From: Rhodoblastus acidophilus
Lineage (GTDB): Bacteria > Pseudomonadota > Alphaproteobacteria > Rhizobiales > Beijerinckiaceae
Assembly: GCF_900187365.1 (NCBI RefSeq)
Contig: NZ_FYDG01000001.1
Location: 434,001-498,000, forward strand
Direction: 5' to 3'
Length of the DNA: 64,000 nucleotides
A program made the position numbers and the translations under genes. This document shows positions 48,292 through 57,637 of this stretch, piece after piece. Under the pieces are notes generated by a model. That model was not told the DNA's origin and made no database searches. It was given only the letters and a program-made list of their open reading frames with translations. How positions within the stretch are numbered: the first letter of the stretch is position 1; every line of letters begins with the position of its first letter.

Positions 48292-50067
48292 TCAGCGCAT
48301 CTCGTCCGGCGCGTTCACACCCAAGACAGATAAACCTGACGCCAAAACAATCATTAACCCCGTCACAAGGGCTAGCCTGGCGCAGCTCAACTCTCTCAGA
48401 TCTTGATTAACAAAGCGTAATTGGGCTTGATCCTTACCACGATTCCAATGCGAGTGGAACAACGACGCGAGATCGTGCAGGTAAAACGCCAGTCGATGCG
48501 GCTCGTGGGCGCTGGCGGCGGCTTCGATCACGCGCGGATATTGCGCCAAAATCTTGATCAAAGCTTGTTCGCCCTCGTCCTCCAGCAAGGCCAAATTCGC
48601 CGTGGCCAGAGCCGCCGTCGACAGGTCGATATCCGGAAAAACCGACAGCGCCTGACGCAGCACCGAATGGGCGCGGGCGTGAGCGTATTGCACGTAGAAG
48701 ACCGGATTATCCTTGCTTTGCTCAATGACCTTGGCGAGGTCGAAGTCGAGCGGGGCGTCGTTCTTGCGCATCAGCATGATGAAGCGCACCGCATCCACGC
48801 CGACCTCATCCACCACTTCGCGCAGCGTGACGAAATCGCCGGAACGCTTGGACATCTTCACCGGCTCGCCGTCGCGCATCAGCTTGACCATCTGGCACAG
48901 CTTGACGTCGAGCGCGCATTTGCCGCCGGACAGCGCCTGAACCGCCGCGCTCATGCGCTTGACGTAGCCGCCATGGTCGGCGCCCCAGACGTCCACCAGA
49001 ACGTCATAGCCCGCCTCGATCTTCTTGCGGTGATAAGCGATGTCCGAGGCGAAATAGGTGAAGGAGCCGTCGGATTTCTTCAGCGCGCGATCCACGTCGT
49101 CGCCGAATTGGGTGGAGCGGAACAGGGTCTGCTCGCGATCCTCCCAATCGTCGGGAAGCTGACCTTTTGGAGGAGGTAATCTTCCTTCGTAGATCAAGCC
49201 CTTGGCGCACAGTTCCTCAAGCGCCGCCTCAACGTCGGAAACGCCCTGGCTATGGTCGTGCAGGCTGCGCTCCGAGAAGAACACGTCATGGACGATGTTG
49301 AGCGCGGCGAGGTCGTCGCGGATCATGTCCATCATTGCGGCGATGGCGGCGTCGCGCACCTGCGGCAGCCAGTCCGCCTCCGGCTTGTCCTTGAGGCTGG
49401 CGCCGTATTTTTCCGCCAGCGCGGCGCCCACCGGCTTCAGGTAATCGCCGGGATACAGCCCCTCGGGGATGGTCACGGTCTCGCCCAGCGCCTCGCGGTA
49501 GCGCAGGAAGGCGGAGCGCGCCAGCACGTCCACCTGCGCGCCGGCGTCGTTGATGTAATATTCGCGCGTCACCTTCGAGCCGGCGAAGTCGATCAGGCTC
49601 GCCAGCGCGTCGCCGAACACCGCGCCGCGCCCGTGGCCGACATGCATGGGGCCGGTGGGATTGGCCGAGACATATTCGACATTGACGGCGCGCGCCTTGA
49701 CCCGGCCCGCGGCGCCGCGCCCATAGTCGGCGCCCCCGGCCAGCACGGCGCCCAGCACCTTGCCGTAAACGCTCGGCTTGAGCCGGATGTTGAGAAAGCC
49801 GGGACCGGCGACCTCGGCCTGATCCACGTCGTCGCACTCGGCCAGCGCGGCGGCGAGTTCGGTTGCAAACTGGCGCGGATTGAGGAAGACGGCCTTCACG
49901 TCCTTGGCGAACACCATGGCGGCGTTGCAGGCGAGATCGCCCATGCTGGCGTCGCGCGGCGGCTCCACCACGAAGCGCGCGGGATCGAGGGCGGGAAGGC
50001 GCCCCTGGTCGCCCATGGCTTTGAGCAGATCGGCGATTCGGGCGTGAAAGTCGGCAAAGATGTTCAT
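48292..50067 (-). CDS. argS: Arginyl-tRNA synthetase
   Basis: A 591-residue class I synthetase. The N-terminal additional domain has [12 protein letters not shown] and PGFLNIRL. The HIGH-type motif is [18 protein letters not shown], followed by [14 protein letters not shown] and [12 protein letters not shown]. The C-terminal anticodon-binding domain has [15 protein letters not shown]. The start at 50067 ([11 protein letters not shown]) fits the family. First gene of the argS-SPOR-nagZ-scpA-scpB set. Confidence 0.97.
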   Translation of the reverse strand: MNIFADFHARIADLLKAMGDQGRLPALDPARFVVEPPRDASMGDLACNAAMVFAKDVKAVFLNPRQFATELAAALAECDDVDQAEVAGPGFLNIRLKPSVYGKVLGAVLAGGADYGRGAAGRVKARAVNVEYVSANPTGPMHVGHGRGAVFGDALASLIDFAGSKVTREYYINDAGAQVDVLARSAFLRYREALGETVTIPEGLYPGDYLKPVGAALAEKYGASLKDKPEADWLPQVRDAAIAAMMDMIRDDLAALNIVHDVFFSERSLHDHSQGVSDVEAALEELCAKGLIYEGRLPPPKGQLPDDWEDREQTLFRSTQFGDDVDRALKKSDGSFTYFASDIAYHRKKIEAGYDVLVDVWGADHGGYVKRMSAAVQALSGGKCALDVKLCQMVKLMRDGEPVKMSKRSGDFVTLREVVDEVGVDAVRFIMLMRKNDAPLDFDLAKVIEQSKDNPVFYVQYAHARAHSVLRQALSVFPDIDLSTAALATANLALLEDEGEQALIKILAQYPRVIEAAASAHEPHRLAFYLHDLASLFHSHWNRGKDQAQLRFVNQDLRELSCARLALVTGLMIVLASGLSVLGVNAPDEMR

Positions 50068-50163
50068 GGGCGTTCGGTTAGGACAAATCCTCGCGCCCGT
50101 AAAGCCGCAAGCCTCGCGCAGGCCCAGACGGCCATGCTCCGGAGGGCCGGAGCGGGATCCCGA

Positions 50164-51249
50164 ATGACCCAGAATTTTTCTCTCGCGCTCGACGCGTTGC
50201 GCTTCCTCGCCGCCCTCTGCGTCTTTTTCGACCATCTTTCCTCCGCGCCTTTCACCGAACACGCGATCCCGGCCCGGCTGGGCGCCTATGGCGATATCGC
50301 CGTGACGGTTTTCTTCGTTCTGTCGGGCTTCGTGATCGCCCATGTGGTCGGCGCGCGCGAGCGGACCGCGCGCGATTACGCGCTGGCGCGGTTGTCGCGG
50401 CTGTATTCGGTGGTTCTGCCCGCCCTCGCCGTGACGCTGTTCGCGGATTCGTTGGGAAGCTGGCTCAATCCCGACTTCTACGCCGCGCAAAAAGTGCTGT
50501 GGCGGCCGGTCAGCGCGGCGGGTTACGCCGCCTCCGGCCTGTTCGTCAACGAATTCCGGGGCCTGGGCCTCGATGGCCTCACGCCGGGCAGCAATGCGCC
50601 ATTTTGGAGTCTGAGTTTCGAGGCGGCCTATTACCTGCTGGCCGGCCTCGTGCTGTTCGCGCCCCGCCGCTGGCAGACCCTGGCCATTCCCGGCCTGCTG
50701 CTGTGCGCCGGCCCCACCGTCGCCGTTCTCGCGCCAATCTGGGCGCTGGGTTTTGGGCTTTATGCCTGGACGCCGCCCGCAACGGCGCCCCGCGCCCTTC
50801 TCGCCGCCGCCGCAGCAGCCGGTCTGGCGCTGGTCGTCTTCGCGCCCGAACTGTTCGGCCCCTATGACAATTTCGGCGTGCAATTCCCCTGGGGCTGCGG
50901 CGCGTTCAACCGCAATCTGGCGCAGGACTATGGCGTCGCCTTCGGCTTCGCTCTGACGCTCGTCGCGCTGCGCGGCCTGCTTGGCGCCGGAGCCGCGCCG
51001 CATCCTGCCGTGACGCGACTGATCCGCCGGTCGGGGGCGCTGACCTTCCCGCTCTACTGCCTGCATTATCCGCTGATCTGCCTCGCCTGCGCTCTCAGCC
51101 CGTTCCCCGCCGACGATCCGCGCCGCGCCCTGCTGGCGGCGGGCGTCGCGCTCGGCGGTTCGGCCGCGCTGACGCCGCTGTGCGACCGGCTCAAGGTCAT
51201 GCTGCGCGCGGCGCGTTTCCGGCGCGGGGCGCTGCCGGCGGGCGCCTGA
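50164..51249 (+). CDS. Acyltransferase 3 (OafA/YrhL-like) membrane protein
   Basis: A 361-residue protein with about ten membrane helices. The family start is clear: [23 protein letters not shown], then [19 protein letters not shown] and [16 protein letters not shown]. The catalytic His region (FDH) is retained. Such enzymes add acetyl or other acyl groups to surface sugars. It is alone and divergent from argS; no LPS or capsule cluster is nearby, so the acceptor is unknown. Confidence 0.85.
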   Translation: MTQNFSLALDALRFLAALCVFFDHLSSAPFTEHAIPARLGAYGDIAVTVFFVLSGFVIAHVVGARERTARDYALARLSRLYSVVLPALAVTLFADSLGSWLNPDFYAAQKVLWRPVSAAGYAASGLFVNEFRGLGLDGLTPGSNAPFWSLSFEAAYYLLAGLVLFAPRRWQTLAIPGLLLCAGPTVAVLAPIWALGFGLYAWTPPATAPRALLAAAAAAGLALVVFAPELFGPYDNFGVQFPWGCGAFNRNLAQDYGVAFGFALTLVALRGLLGAGAAPHPAVTRLIRRSGALTFPLYCLHYPLICLACALSPFPADDPRRALLAAGVALGGSAALTPLCDRLKVMLRAARFRRGALPAGA

Positions 51250-51268
51250 GACGGGTTGGACTCGCCCG

Positions 51269-51922
51269 TCACTCCGTCGCTTGCGGGCGCAGCGCGCCGC
51301 GCGTCAGTTTTAGCGCATGGTCGCGCAGCATGGCCCATTGCGGCAGCCAGCGCGGATCGAACCGCAGGGCGATATCGACGCCGTCCGTCGCGAGATGGGC
51401 GAGACACACCTGCGGCAGGCCGTCGTCGGGAATCTTCGGCCGCTGGCAGCGGGCGGAAAACTCCTGGCCGTCCGGCGCGCTCAGGTAAAAATCCTCGTCC
51501 GCGAACGGCGACTTGTCCTCGAAGCGGCGGCGCAGCAGGCCGCCTTCGCTCACTTGAACGTCGGGCTCCAGATAGGCCGCATAACGGTCGGCGGGGGCGA
51601 GCCTTCCGGGATCTCCGACGTCCGGCGTCAAGGTGATGAACACCTGCGCCGCGCCTGCCGTTTCGGCCTCACCAGCGCCGGGCAGACGGCGCGGATCGCC
51701 CGCCGCCGGCGCGAAATCGGGGGCCAGCACCACGAGGTCGGCGCGATTTGGCTCCTGCGGCCCCTGGCGCAGATAGGCGGAGGCGAAATGCAGCCGTTTC
51801 GCGCCGATGGTCGCTTCGACGGTTCCGGGCGGCGGCGGCGACGGCCACAGCCGCCACAGCGCGACGCCGACCAGGGCGAGCAAAAGAGGCGAAAGACCGA
51901 GAACAAGCAGGAACCGGCGCAT
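51269..51922 (-). CDS. Membrane-anchored hypothetical protein
   Basis: A 217-residue protein with one N-terminal membrane segment ([23 protein letters not shown]) and a periplasmic domain ([56 protein letters not shown]). It resembles conserved Rhizobiales proteins without known function. Confidence 0.6.
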   Translation of the reverse strand: MRRFLLVLGLSPLLLALVGVALWRLWPSPPPPGTVEATIGAKRLHFASAYLRQGPQEPNRADLVVLAPDFAPAAGDPRRLPGAGEAETAGAAQVFITLTPDVGDPGRLAPADRYAAYLEPDVQVSEGGLLRRRFEDKSPFADEDFYLSAPDGQEFSARCQRPKIPDDGLPQVCLAHLATDGVDIALRFDPRWLPQWAMLRDHALKLTRGALRPQATE

Positions 51923-51991
51923 GGTAAGCTCAAATAATCTAGGCGCGACCGCTTTGAGCCGATAATGGTCGACGCCGCAAGGGAGAAAACC

Positions 51992-52522
51992 ATGACGCTT
52001 TATTCGCTCGACGGCGAGTCGCCCGAACTACCTGAGGCGGGCCGGTATTTCGTGGCGCCGGACGCCAATCTGATCGGCCGGGTGCGGCTGCGCGAGGACG
52101 CCAGCGTCTGGTTTGGCGCGACGCTGCGCGGCGACAATGAATGGATCGAGATCGGCGCGCGGACCAACATTCAGGACGGGTCGGTGCTGCACACCGACAT
52201 GGGCTGCCCCTTGACCATCGGCGACGACGTCACCGTCGGCCATGGCGTCATCCTGCACGGGTGTCTGATTGGCGAAGGCAGCCTGATCGGCATGGGCGCG
52301 ACGGTGATGAACAACGCCCGGATCGGCCGGTTCAGCATTGTCGGCGCCAATGCGCTGGTGACCGAAGGCGCGGAATTTCCCGATTATTCGCTGATTGTCG
52401 GGGCGCCGGCCAAGCTGAAGAAGACGTTCGATCCCGCAGTCGCGAAAAAGCTGCTGGCCAGCGCGGCCAACTATGCCGCCAACGGGCGGCGCTATCGCGA
52501 AGGGCTGAAGCGGATCGACTGA
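51992..52522 (+). CDS. Gamma-carbonic anhydrase family protein
   Basis: A 176-residue left-handed beta-helix protein built from hexapeptide repeats (IGRVRL, VWFGATL, TIGDDVTVGHGVILHG, IGRFSIVGANALV). The three metal-binding histidines H67, H84 and H89 are intact. Family members include true gamma-carbonic anhydrases and inactive YrdA/PaaY-like trimers; activity cannot be decided. AAGGGAG lies before the ATG at 51992; an upstream in-frame ATG at 51965 is less likely. Confidence 0.9.
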   Translation: MTLYSLDGESPELPEAGRYFVAPDANLIGRVRLREDASVWFGATLRGDNEWIEIGARTNIQDGSVLHTDMGCPLTIGDDVTVGHGVILHGCLIGEGSLIGMGATVMNNARIGRFSIVGANALVTEGAEFPDYSLIVGAPAKLKKTFDPAVAKKLLASAANYAANGRRYREGLKRID

Positions 52523-52532
52523 CGCCGGCGGC

Positions 52533-53138
52533 TCACAGCACCACGTTTTCGTCGAACACGTCGAATGACAGCGGCAGCGCGAACTCCAGCGCCATGCCGT
52601 GATCGAACACGCGCACCACCCGCGCCGGGCGGCGGCCGATATGCAGCATCGATCCCAGCGGCGCCTGCGCCGTGCAGACGATCGCCGCGCCGGACACGGA
52701 AATGTCCACGATTTTCGCCGGCGCCAGCGTCCCGTCGGGAAAGCGCAGCGTGGTCTGGGCCCTGTTGGGGGTGATGCGCTCGTGGCGACGGTCCTCGGGC
52801 AGACCCAGGGTCTTGCGATTGACCAGCCAAGTCAGCTGGTTGACCAGCTTCTCGCGCTTGAAGGCCGGCATGTTGGCGGTCATGACGAAGCCATATTCGA
52901 GGTGCCGGACGATGGTCCCCTCGACGCGGCCCAGCGAATCGAAATAGGCGACAACGCGCTCGCCGAGCGCCCCGCGCACCGGCGCCGTCACCGCCAGGCC
53001 GCCCACCGAGACGTCGATGGTCTGGCAGGGAAACTCGCGCCGGTCTTCGAGCATGTAGCGGCCCAGCAGCGCCAGCTTGACGCGCGCATGACGCCGCCGC
53101 TCCACCGGCTTGGCATTGACTTTCAGCAGGGGACTCAT
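52533..53138 (-). CDS. Tandem PilZ-domain protein
   Basis: A 201-residue soluble protein with two PilZ modules. The first has RRRHAR at 14-19 with DVSVGG at 42-47. The second has RRHER at 117-121 with DISVSG at 145-150. These are the arginine and D/NxSxxG elements that bind cyclic di-GMP. Both look complete, so it may be a receptor for this messenger. The C-terminal strand (VVRVFDHGMALEFAL) completes the second barrel. Confidence 0.85.
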   Translation of the reverse strand: MSPLLKVNAKPVERRRHARVKLALLGRYMLEDRREFPCQTIDVSVGGLAVTAPVRGALGERVVAYFDSLGRVEGTIVRHLEYGFVMTANMPAFKREKLVNQLTWLVNRKTLGLPEDRRHERITPNRAQTTLRFPDGTLAPAKIVDISVSGAAIVCTAQAPLGSMLHIGRRPARVVRVFDHGMALEFALPLSFDVFDENVVL

Positions 53139-53211
53139 GGCGCCGCCAACAGATTAACACTTTCGCGACGACTATAGGGCGCGCGCCTTAACCGCGCGTT
53201 ACGCGCGCCGG

Positions 53212-53850
53212 TCAGAGCTCCGCCTCCGGCTTGTCGCGGCCGCCGGTGATGACGAAAAACGAGAAGCGGCGGAATTTCGACCGTGGCGCCGCGAGGGCGG
53301 CGGGCTTTTTCGCCGGCTCAACCGGCCGTTGCAGCAGCGCGCTGGTCGGCACCGCCGCATCGCTGTCGAGAAAGCGGATGGCGATCAGGCGCAGGCGGCG
53401 GGCGGCGCGCAGCCCGAACCAGCTCGGCAGCGTCTGCGGCGTCAGCGAAGCCAGCAGCCGGGCGTGCGTCTTGCCGCGATGGCGCAGCGGCAGCATCAAC
53501 AGCTCCAGCGGGACGTCCTCGCCCAGTTCGGCCTCGGCGGCGAGCCCGGCGATGGCCGGCCGCTGGCTGTCCAGCACCGCCTGCGCCATGGCGCTGATCC
53601 CGGCGCGGTCCTCCGGCGCGAACAGCGAGACGAGAGGATTCCCCTTCTGCTCGTCGAGAAACAGCGCGTTGAGCCGCGTCCCCGCGATGCGGATCGGCAA
53701 CTGGAGCGCTTCGTCCGCCTCCAGGATCATGGTGTCGGCCAAAATATGCCTGATGGCGGTGGGGTCGATCTCCTCGCGCTCGGGCGACAGGCGCGCGCCG
53801 CGCAGCCGGTTCCAGTAGGAATAGAGTTCCTGGGTCGCCGCCTGTCTCAT
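53212..53850 (-). CDS. PAS-domain protein (PAS_5 type)
   Basis: A 212-residue protein. The PAS_5 opening ELYSYWNRLRGARLSPEREEIDPTAIRHILADTMILE (9-45) is followed by IRIAGTRLNALF and a C-terminal basic tail. Single-domain PAS_5 proteins such as Caulobacter MopJ act in cell-cycle and stress signalling. The ATG at 53850 with AAGGATAAG is preferred; the frame stays open upstream to 54015. It lies in tandem with the PilZ gene. Confidence 0.8.
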   Translation of the reverse strand: MRQAATQELYSYWNRLRGARLSPEREEIDPTAIRHILADTMILEADEALQLPIRIAGTRLNALFLDEQKGNPLVSLFAPEDRAGISAMAQAVLDSQRPAIAGLAAEAELGEDVPLELLMLPLRHRGKTHARLLASLTPQTLPSWFGLRAARRLRLIAIRFLDSDAAVPTSALLQRPVEPAKKPAALAAPRSKFRRFSFFVITGGRDKPEAEL

Positions 53851-54050
53851 TTTCTTATCCTTGACCTGTTGCGGGGCGTTTCCGTCCTGATGCGGCACGG
53901 ACGCACCCTTCTCTTTTGCTTTCAACGCACAAGGAGCGAAGGGCGGGCCATGATCGGGTCCTGGGCGGCCCCGGACGGCGCGGCGGGACCATGCGGAAGT
54001 CCGCGGCGTCTTCATCAGATCGGACGCCAGGGGTTAAGGTTAACGACCAG

Positions 54051-54063
54051 TTGACATTGTCAA
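54051..54063. promoter_or_regulatory. Perfect palindrome TTGACATTGTCAA
   Basis: The 13-bp inverted repeat TTGACA-T-TGTCAA contains a consensus -35 hexamer in both orientations. It sits 201 bases upstream of the PAS gene start on one side and opens toward the terminator-ended locus on the other. No strong -10 box is clear. It could be an operator, a promoter, or both. Confidence 0.5.
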
Positions 54064-54079
54064 ATTCTTAGGACTTTGG

Positions 54080-54332
54080 CACTCTCTCCTCATTGAACGC
54101 GGCCGAAACGAACAGCGACTCGGGTGACGCAGCGTTCGAAAAGAAATGCAAGACGCTGTAATTGGACGATTTTTCCCTTGGAACTCTCTGCTCGGGAAGA
54201 CGAAGGGGTTGAGAAATCGTCAAGGCGCGCGCCGAAAGCGCCGCACGCGTCCTGACCGCGCGGGGTTCGGCTTGGTTAAGGTCCTCGCGTCGCAGATCAT
54301 TGGGGAGAGCTTTTTGCTCTCCCCTTTTGTTT
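54080..54332 (+). ncRNA. Candidate small RNA or leader ending in a strong terminator
   Basis: A ~250-base stretch lies between the TTGACA palindrome and an intrinsic terminator, with no gene on the plus strand before it (the nearest plus-strand gene ends at 52522). Boundaries are approximate; the 5' end is a guess from the -35-like motif. An open frame from 54146 crosses it but continues into rhomboid in another frame and has no ribosome site. I could not match it to 6S, SRP, RNase P or tmRNA. Confidence 0.5.
54302..54332 (+). terminator. Strong intrinsic terminator
   Basis: The perfect 9-bp stem GGGGAGAGC / GCTCTCCCC with a five-T loop is followed by TTTTGTTT. It works only on the plus strand and ends 34 bases before the rhomboid start. 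Confidence 0.85.
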
Positions 54333-54365
54333 GCGAATTGTGGCCGTCATCCTTAAGTCAGGTTC

Positions 54366-55133
54366 ATGCGCGAGAAAATTTTCAATCTTCCGGGCGTCGT
54401 TACGGCGCTGCTGCTTGTCCTGACGCTGGCGCATGGCGTCCGCGCGGCCCTGCCCGACGACGTCGACATCCAGGTGCTGGCCACCCTCGCGTTCGTGCCG
54501 GGACGGTTCGGCATGGCGCTGGACCCGTCGGGCGTGATCGCCCATCTCAACGCGCTGGCGCGCGTTTCCGACGATCAGGCCCAGCTCGCGCAATTCTTCC
54601 TGACCTATGCTCCGCCTTCCCTGCTCTGGATCACGCCGGTCAGCTACGCCTTTTTGCATGGCTCCTGGACGCATCTCGCGCTTAACGGCGTCTGGCTGGC
54701 GGCCTTTGGCGCCCCGGTGGCGCGGCGGTTCGGTTCAGCGCGGTTCCTGGCGCTGATCCTGCTGGGCGCCCTGGCCGGGGCGGCGGCGCAATTCGCGCTG
54801 CATCCGTTCGAACTCAACCCGATGGTCGGCGCCTCGGCGGGCATATCGGCCTGTTTCGGCGCCGCGGCGCGGTTCGTGTTCCTGCCCGGCGCCTTCGCGC
54901 GCGACGCGCGGGCGGCCGATGAGGCGCCGCCGCTGGCGGGCTTCGGCGAAATGATCCGCAACCGACAGGCGCTGGCCTTCGTCGGCTTCTGGTTCGCGCT
55001 GAACCTATTCACCGGGCTGGCGGGACAAGAGAGCGGCCTGTCCGACGCGCCGATCGCCTGGGAGGCGCATATCGGCGGCTTCCTGCTGGGCCTGTTGGCG
55101 GCGCCGCTGTTCGACCGGCGCCGCAAGGCCTAG
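54366..55133 (+). CDS. Rhomboid family intramembrane serine protease
   Basis: A 255-residue protein with six to seven membrane helices. The catalytic dyad is visible: S157 in GASAG and H235 in AWEAHIGGF. The HxxxN element occurs in HLALNGVW. Rhomboids cut transmembrane segments of partner proteins; bacterial substrates are mostly unknown. The N-terminal loop is large, as in other alphaproteobacterial members. Confidence 0.9.
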   Translation: MREKIFNLPGVVTALLLVLTLAHGVRAALPDDVDIQVLATLAFVPGRFGMALDPSGVIAHLNALARVSDDQAQLAQFFLTYAPPSLLWITPVSYAFLHGSWTHLALNGVWLAAFGAPVARRFGSARFLALILLGALAGAAAQFALHPFELNPMVGASAGISACFGAAARFVFLPGAFARDARAADEAPPLAGFGEMIRNRQALAFVGFWFALNLFTGLAGQESGLSDAPIAWEAHIGGFLLGLLAAPLFDRRRKA

Positions 55134-55237
55134 CCGCGCCCGCAAGGCGGGTTCACGCGCCGTTTTGCGACAAATGCGGCGGCGCGCGCACGCGTCGGGA
55201 ACCCGAAACGGGGCGGCCGCGTTTAAACTTAAAATAT

Positions 55238-55249
55238 AAACCGCGGTTT
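55238..55249. promoter_or_regulatory. Perfect palindrome AAACCGCGGTTT before CBS gene
   Basis: This 12-bp palindrome lies directly before the ribosome site (GGGGAGGA) of the CBS gene, inside an A+T-rich patch (55221-55240, GTTTAAACTTAAAATATAAA). The arrangement suggests an operator over a promoter; the regulator is not identifiable. Confidence 0.45.
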
Positions 55250-55266
55250 CCAGGGGAGGAAAACGC

Positions 55267-55695
55267 ATGAGCGTGGCGCAAATTCTCGCGGCCAAAGGCC
55301 CCGATGTTGTGACGATATCGCCCCACCACACCCTGCAGGAGGCGTCGGCCGTGCTGGCCGAAAGAGGCATTGGCGCCGTGATCGTTTCCGACGGCGGCGA
55401 TGTGCTCGGGATCATCTCCGAGCGCGACATTGTCCGCGAGATCGGCCGCGCCGGCGAATCCGTGCTGCGCGACCCCGTGTCGGCGCATATGACCAGCAAG
55501 ATCGTGACCACCGAGCCGGGCGAAGCGGTCGATCAGGTGATGGAAATGATGACGCGCGGGCGATTCCGCCATTTGCCGGTGATGGACAATCGCCGGCTGG
55601 TCGGGGTGGTCTCCATCGGCGACGTCGTCAAATATCGCCTGGAATCCATGCAAAGCGAATTCAACGCCATTCGCGACTATATCGCCACGGCGTAA
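55267..55695 (+). CDS. CBS-domain protein
   Basis: A 142-residue protein consisting of two CBS motifs (HHTLQEASAVLAERGIGAVIVSDGGDVLGIISERDIVR, 20-57; EPGEAVDQVMEMMTRGRFRHLPVMDNRRLVGVVSIGDVVK, 83-122). CBS pairs bind adenine nucleotides and sense energy state. Stand-alone members of this type are abundant in Rhizobiales, with no fixed partner. GGGGAGGA precedes the ATG. Confidence 0.9.
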   Translation: MSVAQILAAKGPDVVTISPHHTLQEASAVLAERGIGAVIVSDGGDVLGIISERDIVREIGRAGESVLRDPVSAHMTSKIVTTEPGEAVDQVMEMMTRGRFRHLPVMDNRRLVGVVSIGDVVKYRLESMQSEFNAIRDYIATA

Positions 55696-55776
55696 ACCGG
55701 CGACGCGGCTGGAATGTGCAAGGCCGCGGCGCGTTTCGACGCGTCGCGCTCCGGCGCGGCCGGTTCAGAACCGGCG

Positions 55777-56805
55777 TCAAGCCATTTCGTGCAGCTTGCG
55801 CTCCAGCGTGGCCATTTCCGCGATATCGTCGAGCGCGCGGCGCGCGGCCTCGCGGCCGAGCGCGATCAGTTCTTCGGCGCGGTGGAACTCGAAAAAACCG
55901 ATCTTGGCCAGGCGGGCGTTGATCAGCACGTCGGGCGGATCGCCCGCCAGCCGCGAGCGCGCAATCCGATCCTGGGTGATGTTGAAGGCTTCGAGCAGCG
56001 CGGTGGCGATGCCCGGCGCGCCATTGGCGCCCGGCAGAAACTGCCGGCGCAGACGGCGCGCGTCGTTGGCGGGGGCCGGCGCCGGAGCGGCGCCCTCGTC
56101 CTTCGACGCCGGCTCCAGCGGGCCCTTGCCGCCGAGATCGGAGATCAGGGCGCCGCGATAGGCCGCATCGCCGATCAGATTGACGGCGACCACGATCTCC
56201 GCGCCCATGGCGCGGCACAGCGTGACCGGCACCGGATTGACCAGCGCGCCGTCGAACAGCCAGCGGTCGTCGAAGCGCACCGGCTCGAAAATGCCGGGCA
56301 GCGCATAGGAGGCGCGGATGGCCTGCACCAGATCGCCGCGCCGCAGCCAGACTTCGTGGCCAAGGCCGATTTCGGTCGCTACGGCCCCGAACTGCAGCGG
56401 CAGATCCTCAATCCGCTGGCCAGCCAGGGCGCGGCACAATTCGTCGCGCAATTTGGCGCCCGCCAGCATGCCCGCGCCGGAAAAGGACAGATCCATCAAG
56501 GAGATCATGCGACGCTTGGTCAAGGAGCGAGCGAAGGCTTCGAGATCGGCCAGCTTGCCGCCGGCGTAACAGCCGCCGACCACGGCGCCGATGGAGGAAC
56601 CGGCGATGACGTCGATCGGGATGCGGCGGGCGTCAAGCTCCTGAAGCACGCCGATGTGGGACCAGCCGCGCGCGGCGCCCGCGCCCAACGCCAGGCCAAT
56701 GCGCGGGCGTCGCTCCGTCTTGACGGCGACGGCGGCTCCTCCGCCGCCCGCCGCGGACAGGGATTCACCCGGACGCTCGAAATTCTTCCAGTTCAATCCG
56801 AACAT
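55777..56805 (-). CDS. Patatin-like phospholipase (RssA type)
   Basis: A 342-residue cytoplasmic or peripheral lipid acyl hydrolase. The oxyanion motif GAGAARG is at 41-47, the nucleophile S71 in GSSIG and the catalytic D185 in FDGALVNPVPV. There is a Pro/Ala-rich insertion near 230-255. Monocistronic; the lipid substrate is unknown. Confidence 0.88.
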   Translation of the reverse strand: MFGLNWKNFERPGESLSAAGGGGAAVAVKTERRPRIGLALGAGAARGWSHIGVLQELDARRIPIDVIAGSSIGAVVGGCYAGGKLADLEAFARSLTKRRMISLMDLSFSGAGMLAGAKLRDELCRALAGQRIEDLPLQFGAVATEIGLGHEVWLRRGDLVQAIRASYALPGIFEPVRFDDRWLFDGALVNPVPVTLCRAMGAEIVVAVNLIGDAAYRGALISDLGGKGPLEPASKDEGAAPAPAPANDARRLRRQFLPGANGAPGIATALLEAFNITQDRIARSRLAGDPPDVLINARLAKIGFFEFHRAEELIALGREAARRALDDIAEMATLERKLHEMA

Positions 56806-56980
56806 GGCGCGACTCCACTGCGCAACTCCCTCAGCCGACGCTATTCTGTTTGCGTCGTTTTGTCACAGCCTGCGCGCGGAAACTTGCCGAAGGCTTAAGC
56901 CGCCCCGCCCTCGGTCAGGCGACTTAAGCCGAAATGCCGGACGGCGGGAAAATGTTCCCCACCGTCAGGGCGAAGCTTTC

Positions 56981-57060
56981 AGAAATCGACTTTGTCGATC
57001 AGAAATCGACGTTGTCGATCAGAGATCGACGCTGTCGATCAGAGATCGTCGAGGTCAATG
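56981..57060. repeat. Four 20-bp tandem repeats made of short palindromes
   Basis: Units start at 56981, 57001, 57021 and 57041. The first three are AGAAATCGACTTTGTCGATC, AGAAATCGACGTTGTCGATC and AGAGATCGACGCTGTCGATC, each an inverted repeat (ATCGAC-3nt-GTCGAT). The fourth is diverged and forms the last codons of the DUF3126 gene (stop at 57039-57041). The array therefore begins in the coding 3' end and extends past the stop. Confidence 0.85.
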
Positions 57061-57434
57061 TCGAGGATCGCCATTTGCAGCGTATAGGTCTTGCCCTTGG
57101 GATCGTCGGCGGAAATCACCGCCAGGAAGTCGTCGCCCTTGTTCAGCTCGACGGAATCGGTCTTGCGGGCGCGCGCGACGATCTTCAACGCGTCATTGTC
57201 GAACAGGCGGCGCAGATATTCCTGCAGCACCGGGCGCTCGACCGGAATTTTCATGGCGAACGAGAACGAACGGTCGCCATCCTCGTCGTCAACGGTGATC
57301 GGACCCAGCACGCGCTCGCCGAAGGAGGCGACGGCGGCGTCCTCGTTCTTGGGGTCGAGGCCGACCTTGATGCCTGGCGCACCGAAGGATTGGCGCAGAA
57401 ACTCCTGCAACTTCCGCAATTCGCTCTTGTCCAA
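57039..57434 (-). CDS. DUF3126 protein with two copies of the domain
   Basis: A 131-residue protein. The first copy starts MDKSELRKLQEFLRQSFGAPGIKV and ends VDDEDGDRSFSFAMKIP. The second runs LQEYLRRLFDNDALKIVARARKTDSVE to LQMAILDIDLDD. Usual DUF3126 proteins are about 70 residues with one copy, so this is an internal duplication. The proposed start is TTG at 57434, with AGGGAG seven bases upstream, matching the family N-terminus; an upstream ATG at 57494 would add unrelated residues. It lies downstream of cysE, its usual neighbour. Function unknown. Confidence 0.8.
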   Translation of the reverse strand: MDKSELRKLQEFLRQSFGAPGIKVGLDPKNEDAAVASFGERVLGPITVDDEDGDRSFSFAMKIPVERPVLQEYLRRLFDNDALKIVARARKTDSVELNKGDDFLAVISADDPKGKTYTLQMAILDIDLDDL

Positions 57435-57637
57435 CGCGCGACTCCCTGGCGGTTTCGAGGGGGCAGGCTTGCCAAAAACGAAGACGCCACGCAAGGGGCG
57501 CGGCGTGAAGCGCGGTGGATACGACTGTATAACGTAACGGAATGCAGCATTTCACGTTCACGGGCCGGAAAAGGCCATGGCGACGCGGCGCGGTCCCTCC
57601 GCCTCGGCGGGGCTGATCGAGGCGCTGGAGGCGACGC

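Larger units (their letters stand above)
53851..54365. other. 515-bp intergenic region upstream of rhomboid gene
   Basis: This gap holds a 13-bp palindrome (54051-54063), a stretch without convincing reading frames, and a strong plus-strand terminator (54302-54332) 34 bases before the rhomboid gene. GTTAAGGTTAAC lies at 54034. See the separate entries. Confidence 0.6.

Noticed and set aside
49252-50163. Extension of the acyltransferase gene to 49252
   Set aside because: The upstream part is antisense to argS; the family start is at 50164.
54146-54685. A 179-codon plus-strand frame across the terminator
   Set aside because: It has no ribosome site, runs through an intrinsic terminator and overlaps rhomboid in another frame.
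56981-57060. A CRISPR array
   Set aside because: The 20-bp units are contiguous without spacers and partly coding; no cas gene is present.
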